A DNA stretch of 10,252 nucleotides, from assembly GCA_964464145.1 (NCBI GenBank), contig CAYXFB010000079.1, positions 1 to 10,252 on the forward strand. Reading direction: 5' to 3'. The position numbers and the translations under genes are program-made. The notes beneath the pieces were generated by a model. That model saw only the letters and a list, made by a program, of their open reading frames with translations. It made no database searches and was not told the DNA's origin. Position 1 is the first letter of the stretch. Every line of letters starts with the position of its first letter. Positions 1 to 5,436 of this stretch are shown here, one piece after another. The DNA is from UBA5399 sp964464145 (lineage in GTDB: Bacteria > Bacillota > Clostridia > Christensenellales > Christensenellaceae).

Positions 1-79
1 TCCGCGCCACTATTTCAAACAACTTGCACAGCCAAAAGCCGACTATTCCACCGATGATTCCCAAGAATAGCATTTCCAT
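1..79 (-). CDS. Small membrane protein, 5' part only (runs off the left edge)
   Basis: An open frame starts at an ATG (positions 77-79 read on the minus strand) and runs 26 codons to the window edge without a stop. It is preceded by a strong Shine-Dalgarno site, GGGAGG, five bases upstream. That site overlaps the stop codon of the HNH gene, so the two genes are tightly coupled. The visible peptide begins MEMLFLGIIGGIVGFWLCKL, a glycine-rich hydrophobic stretch that would form one membrane helix right at the N-terminus, followed by a short charged segment. It is the last visible gene of the minus-strand phage early operon. The family cannot be named from this fragment. Confidence 0.6.
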   Translation of the reverse strand, partial: MEMLFLGIIGGIVGFWLCKLFEIVAR

Positions 80-81
80 GA

Positions 82-396
82 CTACCTCCCGCACCGCAGC
101 GCGTTTTTGTATATAAGGTCGTCCTCAACCCAGTCAAGGTATATATTTTCCAAGTACTCGCGTATCTTTTCTCCCAGCTCCGGCCGCTCTAATGTGTGGT
201 CGTACCTGTCGTGGCAATCCTCGCACAATGTCACAACGTTTTGCTCAACGCCCAGCCCGCCCGAAGAGCGCGGGATGTAATGCGCGTTTGGTATGCCCGG
301 GCGCCGGCAGATGATGCACATACCTTCGTCGCGCTCATATACTGCTTGCCTTACCTTGATTGATATGTCACATGCTTTTGCTCTTTGGGTTTTCAT
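82..396 (-). CDS. Phage HNH endonuclease
   Basis: A 104-aa protein with a compact HNH nuclease fold, which cuts DNA with one bound metal ion. Two CxxC pairs (C27/C30 and C58/C61) form the structural zinc site typical of the McrA-like HNH subgroup. Between and after them lie H39 (in AHYIPRSSGG), N53 (in EQNVVTLC) and H62 (in CEDCHDRYDH), the presumed catalytic and metal-binding residues. The start is fixed by a GGAAAGGAGA Shine-Dalgarno site about five bases upstream. Small free-standing HNH proteins are common in tailed phages, in early modules or beside terminase genes. Here it sits at the end of the early operon, just before a small membrane protein. Whether it acts in packaging, recombination or host DNA cleavage cannot be told from the sequence. 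Confidence 0.85.
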   Translation of the reverse strand: MKTQRAKACDISIKVRQAVYERDEGMCIICRRPGIPNAHYIPRSSGGLGVEQNVVTLCEDCHDRYDHTLERPELGEKIREYLENIYLDWVEDDLIYKNALRCGR

Positions 397-427
397 ACCC
401 TCTCCTTTCCGCCGGCGCCCGGCTCGT

Positions 428-1162
428 TCATGCTATTACGTATACGCCTCCCACCGTGATAGCCTTTTCAAGATACTCCTTGATATTCTTTGTCGCAGTG
501 TTTTTCCACATTCCGCCGTCCGCCTCAAAAAGCGCGGCGCATACCTCGCCGTTGATTTCCTTTACCCTGAAAAGAAACTCGCTCATGGGCTGTTCTACCT
601 CTAGGAAGGTACGGTATGGCATAAGCTCCACTATGGGCCGAAGCTCGGCAGTATTGGTTAACTGTATGCCCTGGCGGACCTCCGCCTTTTGCGTGACACC
701 ATCATCCTCAGTCTGTATTGATTTTGCGTTTGTGATTTTTGCGAGTATTTCCGAAAGGTAATCCACATCTCTGCTCCGTACAAATTTACTGCGCAGCACT
801 ATGAGAAATTCTTCTATAGACATCCATCGCTCATACCCTATTTGCGGCAGTTCCACTTTTGCCGAATAGACAAAATCCCTATCCATATCCGGCATAAAAG
901 TCGTTTGCACTCTCACCACGTCCGGCTCGTTCACCAGCACAAACAGCTTTTCCGGCAGGGCGGCGCGCTCAGAGTTTATGACCTCCGCCAATCCGGTGAG
1001 TGTTTTTACATCCATGCGCGCAGGTGGGAAATCCTCTATTCGCGTCAGCTTGTCGGTCACGTACTTTACACCGTCTATCTCTGTCACCTGTACAGCGTCG
1101 GCGGCTCTGGTCATACTTTGGATTTTGTTTATAAATTCAACGGTTGCATTCTGTTCCTGCAT
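428..1162 (-). CDS. Conserved phage protein, possibly distant DUF2303 (YfdQ)-like
   Basis: A 244-aa soluble, acidic protein with no signal peptide or membrane segment. It starts one base after the stop of the upstream gene, and its ribosome site (AAAGGAGGAG) lies inside that gene's last codons, so the two are translationally coupled. The order of segments resembles the DUF2303/YfdQ phage family: an N-terminal 'VKTLTGLAEVINSER' helix, a central WMSIEEF motif (about residues 113-119), then DVDYLSEILAKI followed by a beta-rich part and a C-terminal TKNIKEYLEKAI helix. The resemblance is one of layout recalled from the family, not a measured match, so the family name is tentative. Its co-occurrence with the 'replication terminator'-type gene suggests an early phage role. 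Function is unknown. Confidence 0.6.
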   Translation of the reverse strand: MQEQNATVEFINKIQSMTRAADAVQVTEIDGVKYVTDKLTRIEDFPPARMDVKTLTGLAEVINSERAALPEKLFVLVNEPDVVRVQTTFMPDMDRDFVYSAKVELPQIGYERWMSIEEFLIVLRSKFVRSRDVDYLSEILAKITNAKSIQTEDDGVTQKAEVRQGIQLTNTAELRPIVELMPYRTFLEVEQPMSEFLFRVKEINGEVCAALFEADGGMWKNTATKNIKEYLEKAITVGGVYVIA

Positions 1163-1163
1163 T

Positions 1164-1559
1164 TTATGCTCCTCCTTTAACTACTTTGAGTGTTTTGGGT
1201 TCCGCTTGCACACCGCCAAATAGATCCATTTGGCCGGGCGCTTGTATGGTCATTTCTTTGTATACCGTCTCGCCGCTTTTGTCCTTCACGGCGCACAGCA
1301 TTGTTTTTACACTGGCTGTAGGCACCAGCTTTTTGTCAACTTTGGTTTCCACAACGATCTGCTTGCGCGTTTCATCCGGCAAAAGTATAATTTTAATGTT
1401 CATTTCACGCGCCTTTACGGCCGGGCAATTAGGATCCTGAATGTTGTCCAAAATTTCGCTCATGGTATAGTCAGCGCGTTCTTTGAATGCGCCCATCGCC
1501 ATGTCCAATATGCCGACAACGGCCTCCGCATTGTTTTTGATTTCCTTTATATCGCTCAT
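1164..1559 (-). CDS. Phage 'replication terminator protein'-type early protein
   Basis: A 131-aa protein of a type usually annotated 'replication terminator protein' in Bacillota phages, although that function is not well supported. The pattern fits: an N-terminal amphipathic helix (MGAFKERADYTMSEIL), then a DNIQDPNCPAVKAREMNIKI segment matching the family's 'NI.DPNT..K..R...' core, then alternating beta strands (IILLPDETRKQIVVETKV, LVPTASVKTML) and a C-terminal PGQMDLFGG tail. A longer reading from a GTG at 1586 is possible. However, GGAAAGGAGAAGGT sits just before the ATG at 1559, which makes that the real start. It lies between the small membrane protein gene and the 244-aa protein in the early operon. 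Confidence 0.7.
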   Translation of the reverse strand: MSDIKEIKNNAEAVVGILDMAMGAFKERADYTMSEILDNIQDPNCPAVKAREMNIKIILLPDETRKQIVVETKVDKKLVPTASVKTMLCAVKDKSGETVYKEMTIQAPGQMDLFGGVQAEPKTLKVVKGGA

Positions 1560-1606
1560 ACCTTCTCCTTTCCGGCAGCGGCGCACCCGCCTCCGCCACC
1601 GTCTTA

Positions 1607-1627
1607 TTTGCTATATTGTTTGCTATA
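1607..1627. repeat. Tandem 9-bp repeat TTTGCTATA, 12-bp period
   Basis: TTTGCTATA occurs at 1607-1615 and again at 1619-1627, separated by TTG, in the 91-bp gap between the 51-aa membrane protein gene and the next early gene. It is AT-rich within an otherwise GC-rich gap. It could be a protein-binding site or a chance repeat. Confidence 0.35.
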
Positions 1628-1650
1628 CAATCGGGTGCCTTTTAGTATTT

Positions 1651-1806
1651 TCAAAACCATCCGCCGCGCCCCCGGCCAAACCGCAGCAGCTGCGACAGCC
1701 GAAGGAACGGTTTCAGCTCCCTGCACACCTGCACCAGCACCGGCACTGCTATCCCGGCCGCTATGCCCAGCGTTATCCATAATGCTTGCACTGTCTCTTG
1801 TGTCAT
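1651..1806 (-). CDS. Small single-pass membrane protein of the early operon
   Basis: A 51-aa protein beginning MTQETVQALWITLGIAAGIA. The start is set by GAGGAGA five to six bases upstream; a longer in-frame reading from 1968 would overlap the excisionase-like gene and has no ribosome site. Residues about 9-27 form one hydrophobic helix (WITLGIAAGIAVPVLVQV), followed by a basic tail rich in arginine and leucine ending GRGRGGWF. This topology suggests a short exposed N-terminus, one helix and a positively charged cytoplasmic tail. It follows the excisionase-like gene by 10 bases and is surely co-transcribed with it. Small membrane proteins like this are frequent in phage early regions, and no family can be named. 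Confidence 0.6.
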   Translation of the reverse strand: MTQETVQALWITLGIAAGIAVPVLVQVCRELKPFLRLSQLLRFGRGRGGWF

Positions 1807-1816
1807 GATCTTCTCC

Positions 1817-2005
1817 TCAAGCATATTTATTGTTGCGCCGGTTTTCCCTGTCCAGCCAGCCTTCCAACCTATCCATGCGTACATATACACGCCGCCCGAT
1901 CTTGGTTGTAGGCAGCGGATCATCTTGCCTGTCCTTGAGCCTGCGTGCAGTTTCGTAAGGAATGCCATAATCCTCGCAAAACTGCTGTAACTGCATCATT
2001 TTCAT
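1817..2005 (-). CDS. Excisionase / MerR-type helix-turn-helix protein
   Basis: A 62-aa DNA-binding protein. Residues about 4-50 form a winged helix-turn-helix of the excisionase/HTH_17 type: LQQFCEDYGIPYETARRLK is the helix-turn-helix, PLPTTKIGRRVYVRMDRLEGWL is the wing ending in the usual 'R.D.L..WL' helix. Excisionases of this fold bend DNA at attachment sites and direct tyrosine integrases toward excision; similar proteins also act as repressors. The start follows GGGGGA with seven bases between. It is the first gene of the minus-strand early operon, about 4 kb from the integrase, so it would be made after induction rather than in the lysogen. The excisionase role is inferred from size and context. 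Confidence 0.65.
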   Translation of the reverse strand: MKMMQLQQFCEDYGIPYETARRLKDRQDDPLPTTKIGRRVYVRMDRLEGWLDRENRRNNKYA

Positions 2006-2086
2006 GGTGATTTCCCCCTTTAAGTATGTGTTGTACCTTGTCCCTCTGCCCCGCCCTGTGGTAATATGTGGGTGGAGGTGTAGCCT

Positions 2087-2497
2087 ATGAAGCTTAATCC
2101 AGATTGCATACGTGATCTATTGCTTTCGCTAGAAGAACTTCTACAATTTAAATCTGATGAATTCTCGGATTTACGATGCCCCGCAATTTTTTCTAACGCT
2201 GTAGCATCATCCTCTCTAATGAAGCCTTATTCAAGAGAAGATATCGCGTATACAACCCAAAAACTTGTGGAAGCTGGATTCATAGAAGCTTCAATTTCAT
2301 ATGGTGATAATAGCTATATTGGCGCTCTATATACTTCAATTACTTATGACGGACATAAGTTCCTAGAAAATGTTCGCTCGGATGATGTTTGGCAAAAGGC
2401 TAAAACATTTTCTCAGAAAGTCGGTTCATTCGCTATTGACGTGTTGTCCAAGGTCGCCGCAAACATCATCACCCAAAGAATCGATGGTTGTTTTTGA
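2087..2497 (+). CDS. DUF2513 phage/plasmid protein
   Basis: A 136-aa protein with the hallmarks of DUF2513: an N-terminal MKLNPDCIRDLLLSLEELL helix, the central YSREDIAYTTQKLVEAGFI motif, an ITYDGHKFLENVR segment and a C-terminal helix (FAIDVLSKVAANIITQ). The central part looks like a winged helix-turn-helix, consistent with DNA binding, but no function is established for the family. The start is set by GGTGGAGGTG eight bases upstream. It is the only plus-strand gene between two minus-strand gene groups. Its last 72 bases overlap, on the opposite strand, the end of the 76-aa gene. A weak promoter, TTGTCC-18 bp-TAATAT at 2038-2067, precedes it, though the leader would be very short. Confidence 0.85.
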   Translation: MKLNPDCIRDLLLSLEELLQFKSDEFSDLRCPAIFSNAVASSSLMKPYSREDIAYTTQKLVEAGFIEASISYGDNSYIGALYTSITYDGHKFLENVRSDDVWQKAKTFSQKVGSFAIDVLSKVAANIITQRIDGCF

Positions 2498-2656
2498 TTG
2501 AGGGTCAAGTGCTATCTCCAGCGATATTACCGGCTGATATACACCATTAGCCATGTGCTTTAGGCGCAAATCTTTGCTCATGACGCACTTTATCAAAAAC
2601 CCATCCAGCCAAACCCGCTCGTCTTCCATTTTTATGCTGTGGTATTTTTTGGCCAT
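2426..2656 (-). CDS. Small phage protein downstream of the Cro-like gene
   Basis: A 76-aa protein starting MAKKYHSIKMEDERVWLDGF. The start is chosen because AGGAGGGGA lies just upstream; a longer frame to 2725 runs into the XRE gene without a ribosome site. The core (VWLDGFLIKCVMS, then GVYQPVISLEIAL) looks like the small beta-sandwich phage proteins that begin 'vxldGxxixgv' and continue with a '.P.v.leL' strand; their function is unknown. It follows the Cro-like gene by 13 bases and should share its promoter. The last 24 or so codons are antisense to the end of the DUF2513 gene. That tail (TTIDSLGDDVCGDLGQHV) may be read-through sequence gained at a module junction. Confidence 0.6.
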   Translation of the reverse strand: MAKKYHSIKMEDERVWLDGFLIKCVMSKDLRLKHMANGVYQPVISLEIALDPQSKTTIDSLGDDVCGDLGQHVNSE

Positions 2657-2669
2657 TTTCTTCCCCTCC

Positions 2670-2909
2670 TCACTCCCCACTGGCCGGGGGCGTATCCAAC
2701 AAAAACAATTGATTTGGTGATACATTCAAGGCGTGGGATAATCTTGTTACATCCGAAACCTTTATAATCTTTCGTCCATTTAACATTGCGTTCAACTCTT
2801 GCGGGGAATAACCTGCCTGCCTTGCAAAAGCATTTTGCTTTAATCCTTTTGCCTTAATCATGTCTAAAATGCGAGAAGAAACGGGTAGGTTATTGTCTTG
2901 TATCGCCAT
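2670..2909 (-). CDS. Cro-like XRE-family regulator
   Basis: A 79-aa single-domain XRE protein. Residues about 10-67 form the five-helix lambda-repressor-like fold: RILDMIKAKGLKQNAFARQA and YSPQELNAMLNGRKI carry the helix-turn-helix, followed by VSDVTRLSHALNVSPNQLF. The start is the ATG at 2909, preceded by GGAGGTG; the nearby ATG at the beginning of that ribosome site and the one at 2924 have no site of their own. It is transcribed from the consensus promoter at 2957-2985, facing away from the repressor gene, which is the position of cro in lambda-like switches. It likely binds the same TTTGAG-N3-CTCAAA operators and favours lytic growth. Direction of control is inferred from layout only. Confidence 0.75.
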   Translation of the reverse strand: MAIQDNNLPVSSRILDMIKAKGLKQNAFARQAGYSPQELNAMLNGRKIIKVSDVTRLSHALNVSPNQLFLLDTPPASGE

Positions 2910-2931
2910 TTGCTTCACCTCCATAGCGTTG

Positions 2932-2946
2932 TTTGAGTATCTCAAA
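2932..2946. promoter_or_regulatory. Operator O1 of the immunity switch
   Basis: TTTGAGTATCTCAAA is a perfect 6+3+6 inverted repeat, extended by one more pair (G/C) at 2931 and 2947. It is centred at 2939, about +11 relative to the predicted start of the minus-strand promoter, so a bound repressor would block early transcription of the Cro-like gene. Confidence 0.75.
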
Positions 2947-2956
2947 CACTAAGCAC

Positions 2957-2985
2957 ATTATATTCGAGAATTTCAAACTTGTCAA
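2957..2985 (-). promoter_or_regulatory. Consensus promoter for the Cro-like gene (PR-like)
   Basis: Read on the minus strand, TTGACA (2980-2985) and TATAAT (2957-2962) are separated by exactly 17 bp, a full match to the sigma-A consensus. Transcription would start near 2950 and run into the Cro-like gene. The whole operator O2 lies in the spacer. Such a strong promoter would need tight repression in the lysogen. Confidence 0.85.
2963..2977. promoter_or_regulatory. Operator O2 of the immunity switch (imperfect)
   Basis: TTCGAGAATTTCAAA matches the TTTGAG-N3-CTCAAA operator at 10 of 12 half-site positions. It fills the spacer between the -35 and -10 boxes of the minus-strand promoter, so binding would directly exclude RNA polymerase. 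Its centre is 31 bp from O1 and 42 bp from O3. Confidence 0.65.
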
Positions 2986-3004
2986 CACGATTCAATATAA
3001 TTTT

Positions 3005-3019
3005 TTTGAGTAACTCAAA
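3005..3019. promoter_or_regulatory. Operator O3 of the immunity switch
   Basis: TTTGAGTAACTCAAA is a perfect 6+3+6 inverted repeat with the same half-sites as O1. It ends 8 bp before the -35 box of the repressor promoter, centred near -51 relative to that start. It could serve activation by the repressor, repression by the Cro-like protein, or both. Confidence 0.7.
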
Positions 3020-3027
3020 CTTTTATA

Positions 3028-3056
3028 TTGACTTGTTAATATATTTAAATTACAAT
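3028..3056 (+). promoter_or_regulatory. Promoter of the XRE repressor gene
   Basis: TTGACT (3028-3033) and TACAAT (3051-3056) are spaced by 17 bp, giving a start near 3063 and a leader of about 30 bases to the repressor ATG. It is divergent from the consensus minus-strand promoter and flanked upstream by operator O3. Confidence 0.75.
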
Positions 3057-3092
3057 CCTACTTAATAGAGTTGTTTCAAGAAAGGTATGGTT

Positions 3093-3437
3093 ATGGGATT
3101 TAGCGAAAGATTAAAGGAAGCTCGAAAAAACGCAAAACTCACGCAGCAACAATTAGGTGACCTTATTGGTGTAGCTAACTCGACCATTGCCGGATATGAA
3201 AGTGGTAATAGCGAACCGGATATGTCTAAAATCAACAAGTTACTAAATGCTTTATCTATAGATGCCAATTTTCTGTGGCAAGATGAGATTGGGACGGTAC
3301 GTGCCCCTAACATCTCTATAGAAGCCCAAACTATTGCAGAGCAATATGATAAAGCTCCTGAACACATAAAGGCTATAGTAAAAACGGCACTTGAATACCC
3401 CCAAGACCAAAGCGAGGTAGAATCAAGTCCCGCATAA
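3093..3437 (+). CDS. XRE-family phage repressor (CI-like, no protease domain)
   Basis: A 114-aa protein. Residues 3-60 form the helix-turn-helix repressor fold: FSERLKEARKNAKLTQQQLG, IGVANSTIAGYESGNSEPD and MSKINKLLNALSIDANFLW. This is the domain that would bind the three operators upstream. The remaining 50 residues are one helical stretch (EAQTIAEQYDKAPEHIKAIV), probably for dimerisation. There is no S24 autocleavage domain, unlike lambda CI, and no ImmA-type metalloprotease gene follows, unlike ImmR systems. The ATG at 3093 is chosen because AGAAAGG lies seven bases before it; the ATG at 3087 is too close to that site. It lies opposite the Cro-like gene and upstream of the accessory cassette, the usual repressor position. 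Confidence 0.8.
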   Translation: MGFSERLKEARKNAKLTQQQLGDLIGVANSTIAGYESGNSEPDMSKINKLLNALSIDANFLWQDEIGTVRAPNISIEAQTIAEQYDKAPEHIKAIVKTALEYPQDQSEVESSPA

Positions 3438-3648
3438 AGAACATTATTCAGCTATCATTTACTGATTCGGAGGACTAACTGTTTCTCGCTTCTCTGTCTC
3501 GCTTACTCAAAAAGCACTGTGTAATATTTACACCAATTCCAATTATACATAGGTGTGGAAAACATGGTGCGACTATCCCTCTCGCTGTGCTATCTCGCTT
3601 ATACCAATGATAAATTATATGTTTTAGCTAAATAGCCGGGAGGTGACC
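3438..3648. other. 211-bp gap with paired CTCGCT repeats and a 15-bp palindrome
   Basis: No conventional gene is seen here. CTCGCTT lies at 3485-3491, 3498-3504 and 3594-3600, and CTCGCTG at 3581-3587, which makes two pairs, each with a 13-bp step, 96 bp apart. A palindrome GTGTAATATTTACAC lies at 3519-3533. A 43-codon frame with a CTG start and a good ribosome site spans 3479-3610, and a 23-codon ATG frame lies at 3564-3635; neither is convincing as a gene. No clear terminator for the repressor gene is visible, so the repressor transcript may run into the exonuclease gene. Confidence 0.5.
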
Positions 3649-4905
3649 ATGAGTTACGAAAATAAAAGAGAATACAAAGGAGAACGCGTTTCCTCTTTTG
3701 TTGATGATTATGTGGTAATAGACATTGAGACAACAGGACTCTCTCCGGCCTACGATGAAATCATAGAAATTGGCGCTATACGATATATAGATAACGTGGC
3801 GGTTGATCAGTTCGGAACGCTCATTAATCCAGTAAATCCAGTGAGTAACTTTATCTCAAACCTTACAGGTATAACCAATGAGATGCTACAAGATGCCCCT
3901 CCCATAGAAGATGTTTTGCCCAGTTTTTTAAAATTTGTCGGCAACGATATTGTTGTGGGGCACAACGTGAATTTTGATATCAATTTTATATATGATAACT
4001 GCGCAAAACATCTTTCGGTCGTTTTCGATAATGACTTTTTTGATACTTTACGCATTGCAAAACGCAGGTTGCTGCCCGTTTCATCATTCAAATTGGGCAG
4101 CTTGGCTAAACACTTCAATGTTCCAATCAAAGACAGCCACCGAGCCATAGGAGACTGCGAGACAACACACATGGTGTATCAATCGCTCAAGCAAATTTGT
4201 ACAGAAAACAGTGATATTACCGCTCATTTATCGGGACTGGATTTATCCACTGCCATTGATATGTTTAGTGGTAAATTAACGGTCATAAAAGGCAAATTGA
4301 ATTCTCTAGCCGAGGAATCCGCGTTTTCTTTGGTGAGGGCGGCCGGTGGGCGGCCTACAGATGTTTTCTATCAATCGGCAAAATGCCTTGTATTAAGCAA
4401 AATGTCTTATAAGAATTTTGAAAACCCATCCTATCAAAGCACTCATATATGCAAGGCGCGCGAGCTCAGCGCAAAAGGTTTTTTAAGGGTTATTTCTGAA
4501 GAAGAATTCTGTAAGATATTTGGGATTACAAAAAAATCCCATTCACGATTCTATAAATACTTAAATGAACATTCCCATCTAAAGGTGTCCTCCATCGAAC
4601 CAACCATAACAGAATTTGATACTACTCACCCGCTTTATGGTAAGGTATGCGTATTTACCGGCGTGTTAGAGCGTATGCCACGGAAAAATGCAGCGCAATG
4701 TGTGGTAAATCTTGGAGGGCAATGCGGTGATGGGGTGACAAAAAAGACCAACTATCTGATTTTGGGAAACAATGATTATTGCGTAACAATAAAAGGCGGT
4801 AAAAGCAGCAAGCAAAAAAAGGCCGAGCAATTGCTTTTGGACGGACAAGATATTCAAATCATGCCGGAGGATGTATTTTACGATATGTTAGAGCAAGATT
4901 TTTGA
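3649..4905 (+). CDS. DEDDh 3'-5' exonuclease with C-terminal BRCT domain
   Basis: A 418-aa protein with two recognisable ends. Residues about 20-180 are a DnaQ-like exonuclease of the DEDDh type: D25 and E27 in VVIDIETTGL (Exo I), D110 in VVGHNVNFD (Exo II), and H164 with D169 in SHRAIGDCE (Exo III). All catalytic residues are present, so it should remove nucleotides from 3' ends of DNA or RNA. Residues about 327-415 are a BRCT domain (HPLYGKVCVFTGVLERMPRK, then TKKTNYLILG), as found in NAD-dependent ligase. The middle is unassigned. GGGAGG five bases before the ATG at 3649 sets the start. It lies between repressor and integrase, so it may be made in the lysogen; a repair or anti-phage role is possible but unproven. 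Confidence 0.85.
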   Translation: MSYENKREYKGERVSSFVDDYVVIDIETTGLSPAYDEIIEIGAIRYIDNVAVDQFGTLINPVNPVSNFISNLTGITNEMLQDAPPIEDVLPSFLKFVGNDIVVGHNVNFDINFIYDNCAKHLSVVFDNDFFDTLRIAKRRLLPVSSFKLGSLAKHFNVPIKDSHRAIGDCETTHMVYQSLKQICTENSDITAHLSGLDLSTAIDMFSGKLTVIKGKLNSLAEESAFSLVRAAGGRPTDVFYQSAKCLVLSKMSYKNFENPSYQSTHICKARELSAKGFLRVISEEEFCKIFGITKKSHSRFYKYLNEHSHLKVSSIEPTITEFDTTHPLYGKVCVFTGVLERMPRKNAAQCVVNLGGQCGDGVTKKTNYLILGNNDYCVTIKGGKSSKQKKAEQLLLDGQDIQIMPEDVFYDMLEQDF

Positions 4906-4945
4906 ATACAAAGAATATATTTTATAAATAAGGATGGGGATCGTT

Positions 4946-5398
4946 ATGAAAAAAAATATTGTATTATTATGTGTTTTATCATTTTGTATTATTATTTTTA
5001 TTTGCTCTTGTTCGCCACAAAACCCGAAAGATACTTTTATTGCCAACGTTTCTGCATTAACAGATATTGAAAATATAAATATCTCTGAAAGCTCTAATGA
5101 AGGAAATAAAAAATTAGTTGTTGATTATACATCGGACAAAGATATAGACAGTATAGCTCTTGATTTTCAAAAAATAGCTGGTTTTTTTATCGAATACGCA
5201 AAATCAAAATCATCCGATTTTGACAGTTTATATATTTCTGTTAAAGATAGTAATGATTATCTCGCATACCACTTTACAATGAAAACAGATGGTAAAGGAT
5301 TTTACAATGATATTAGAAATGGCGAGAATTACATGTACAATTTTGATTCTATAGATAAAATTACAAATGTTGATATGCCGCCATATCGCAAAAACTGA
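4946..5398 (+). CDS. Predicted lipoprotein of the accessory cassette
   Basis: A 150-aa protein beginning MKKNIVLLCVLSF, a classical lipoprotein signal: two lysines, a hydrophobic core and a lipobox ICSC with C22 as the likely lipidated residue. The mature part (about 128 residues) is acidic and lysine-rich with alternating hydrophobic residues, consistent with a small extracytoplasmic alpha/beta domain, but no family is recognised. The start is the ATG at 4946, five bases after GGGGA; an ATG at 4934 is less likely. The gene is clearly more AT-rich than the integrase or the chromosomal genes, a sign of separate acquisition. A possible weak promoter (TTTGAA-16-TATAAA, 4901-4928) overlaps the end of the exonuclease gene. 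Lipoproteins in this position can block superinfection, as Ltp of Streptococcus phage TP-J34 does. Confidence 0.7.
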   Translation: MKKNIVLLCVLSFCIIIFICSCSPQNPKDTFIANVSALTDIENINISESSNEGNKKLVVDYTSDKDIDSIALDFQKIAGFFIEYAKSKSSDFDSLYISVKDSNDYLAYHFTMKTDGKGFYNDIRNGENYMYNFDSIDKITNVDMPPYRKN

Positions 5399-5436
5399 CT
5401 AAATAATATTTGAAGCTATTTTATATGAGGTGTGTG

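Noticed and set aside
2062..2067. TAATAT as -10 of a DUF2513 promoter with TTGTCC at 2038-2043
   Set aside because: Start of transcription would fall on the ribosome site itself, leaving almost no leader; kept only as a remark under the gene.
3070..3082. Possible fourth operator near GAGTTGTTTCAAG
   Set aside because: The halves do not match TTTGAG-N3-CTCAAA beyond chance.
3062..3367. Minus-strand frame antisense to the XRE repressor
   Set aside because: No ribosome site or recognisable domain, and the plus-strand XRE fold is clear.
3564..3635. 23-codon ATG frame just upstream of the exonuclease
   Set aside because: It has a passable AGGTG site but no recognisable sequence, and it overlaps the CTG frame; there is too little support to list it as a gene.
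3807..4172. Minus-strand frame antisense to the exonuclease
   Set aside because: The plus strand codes all DEDDh motifs; the antisense peptide has no features of a real protein.
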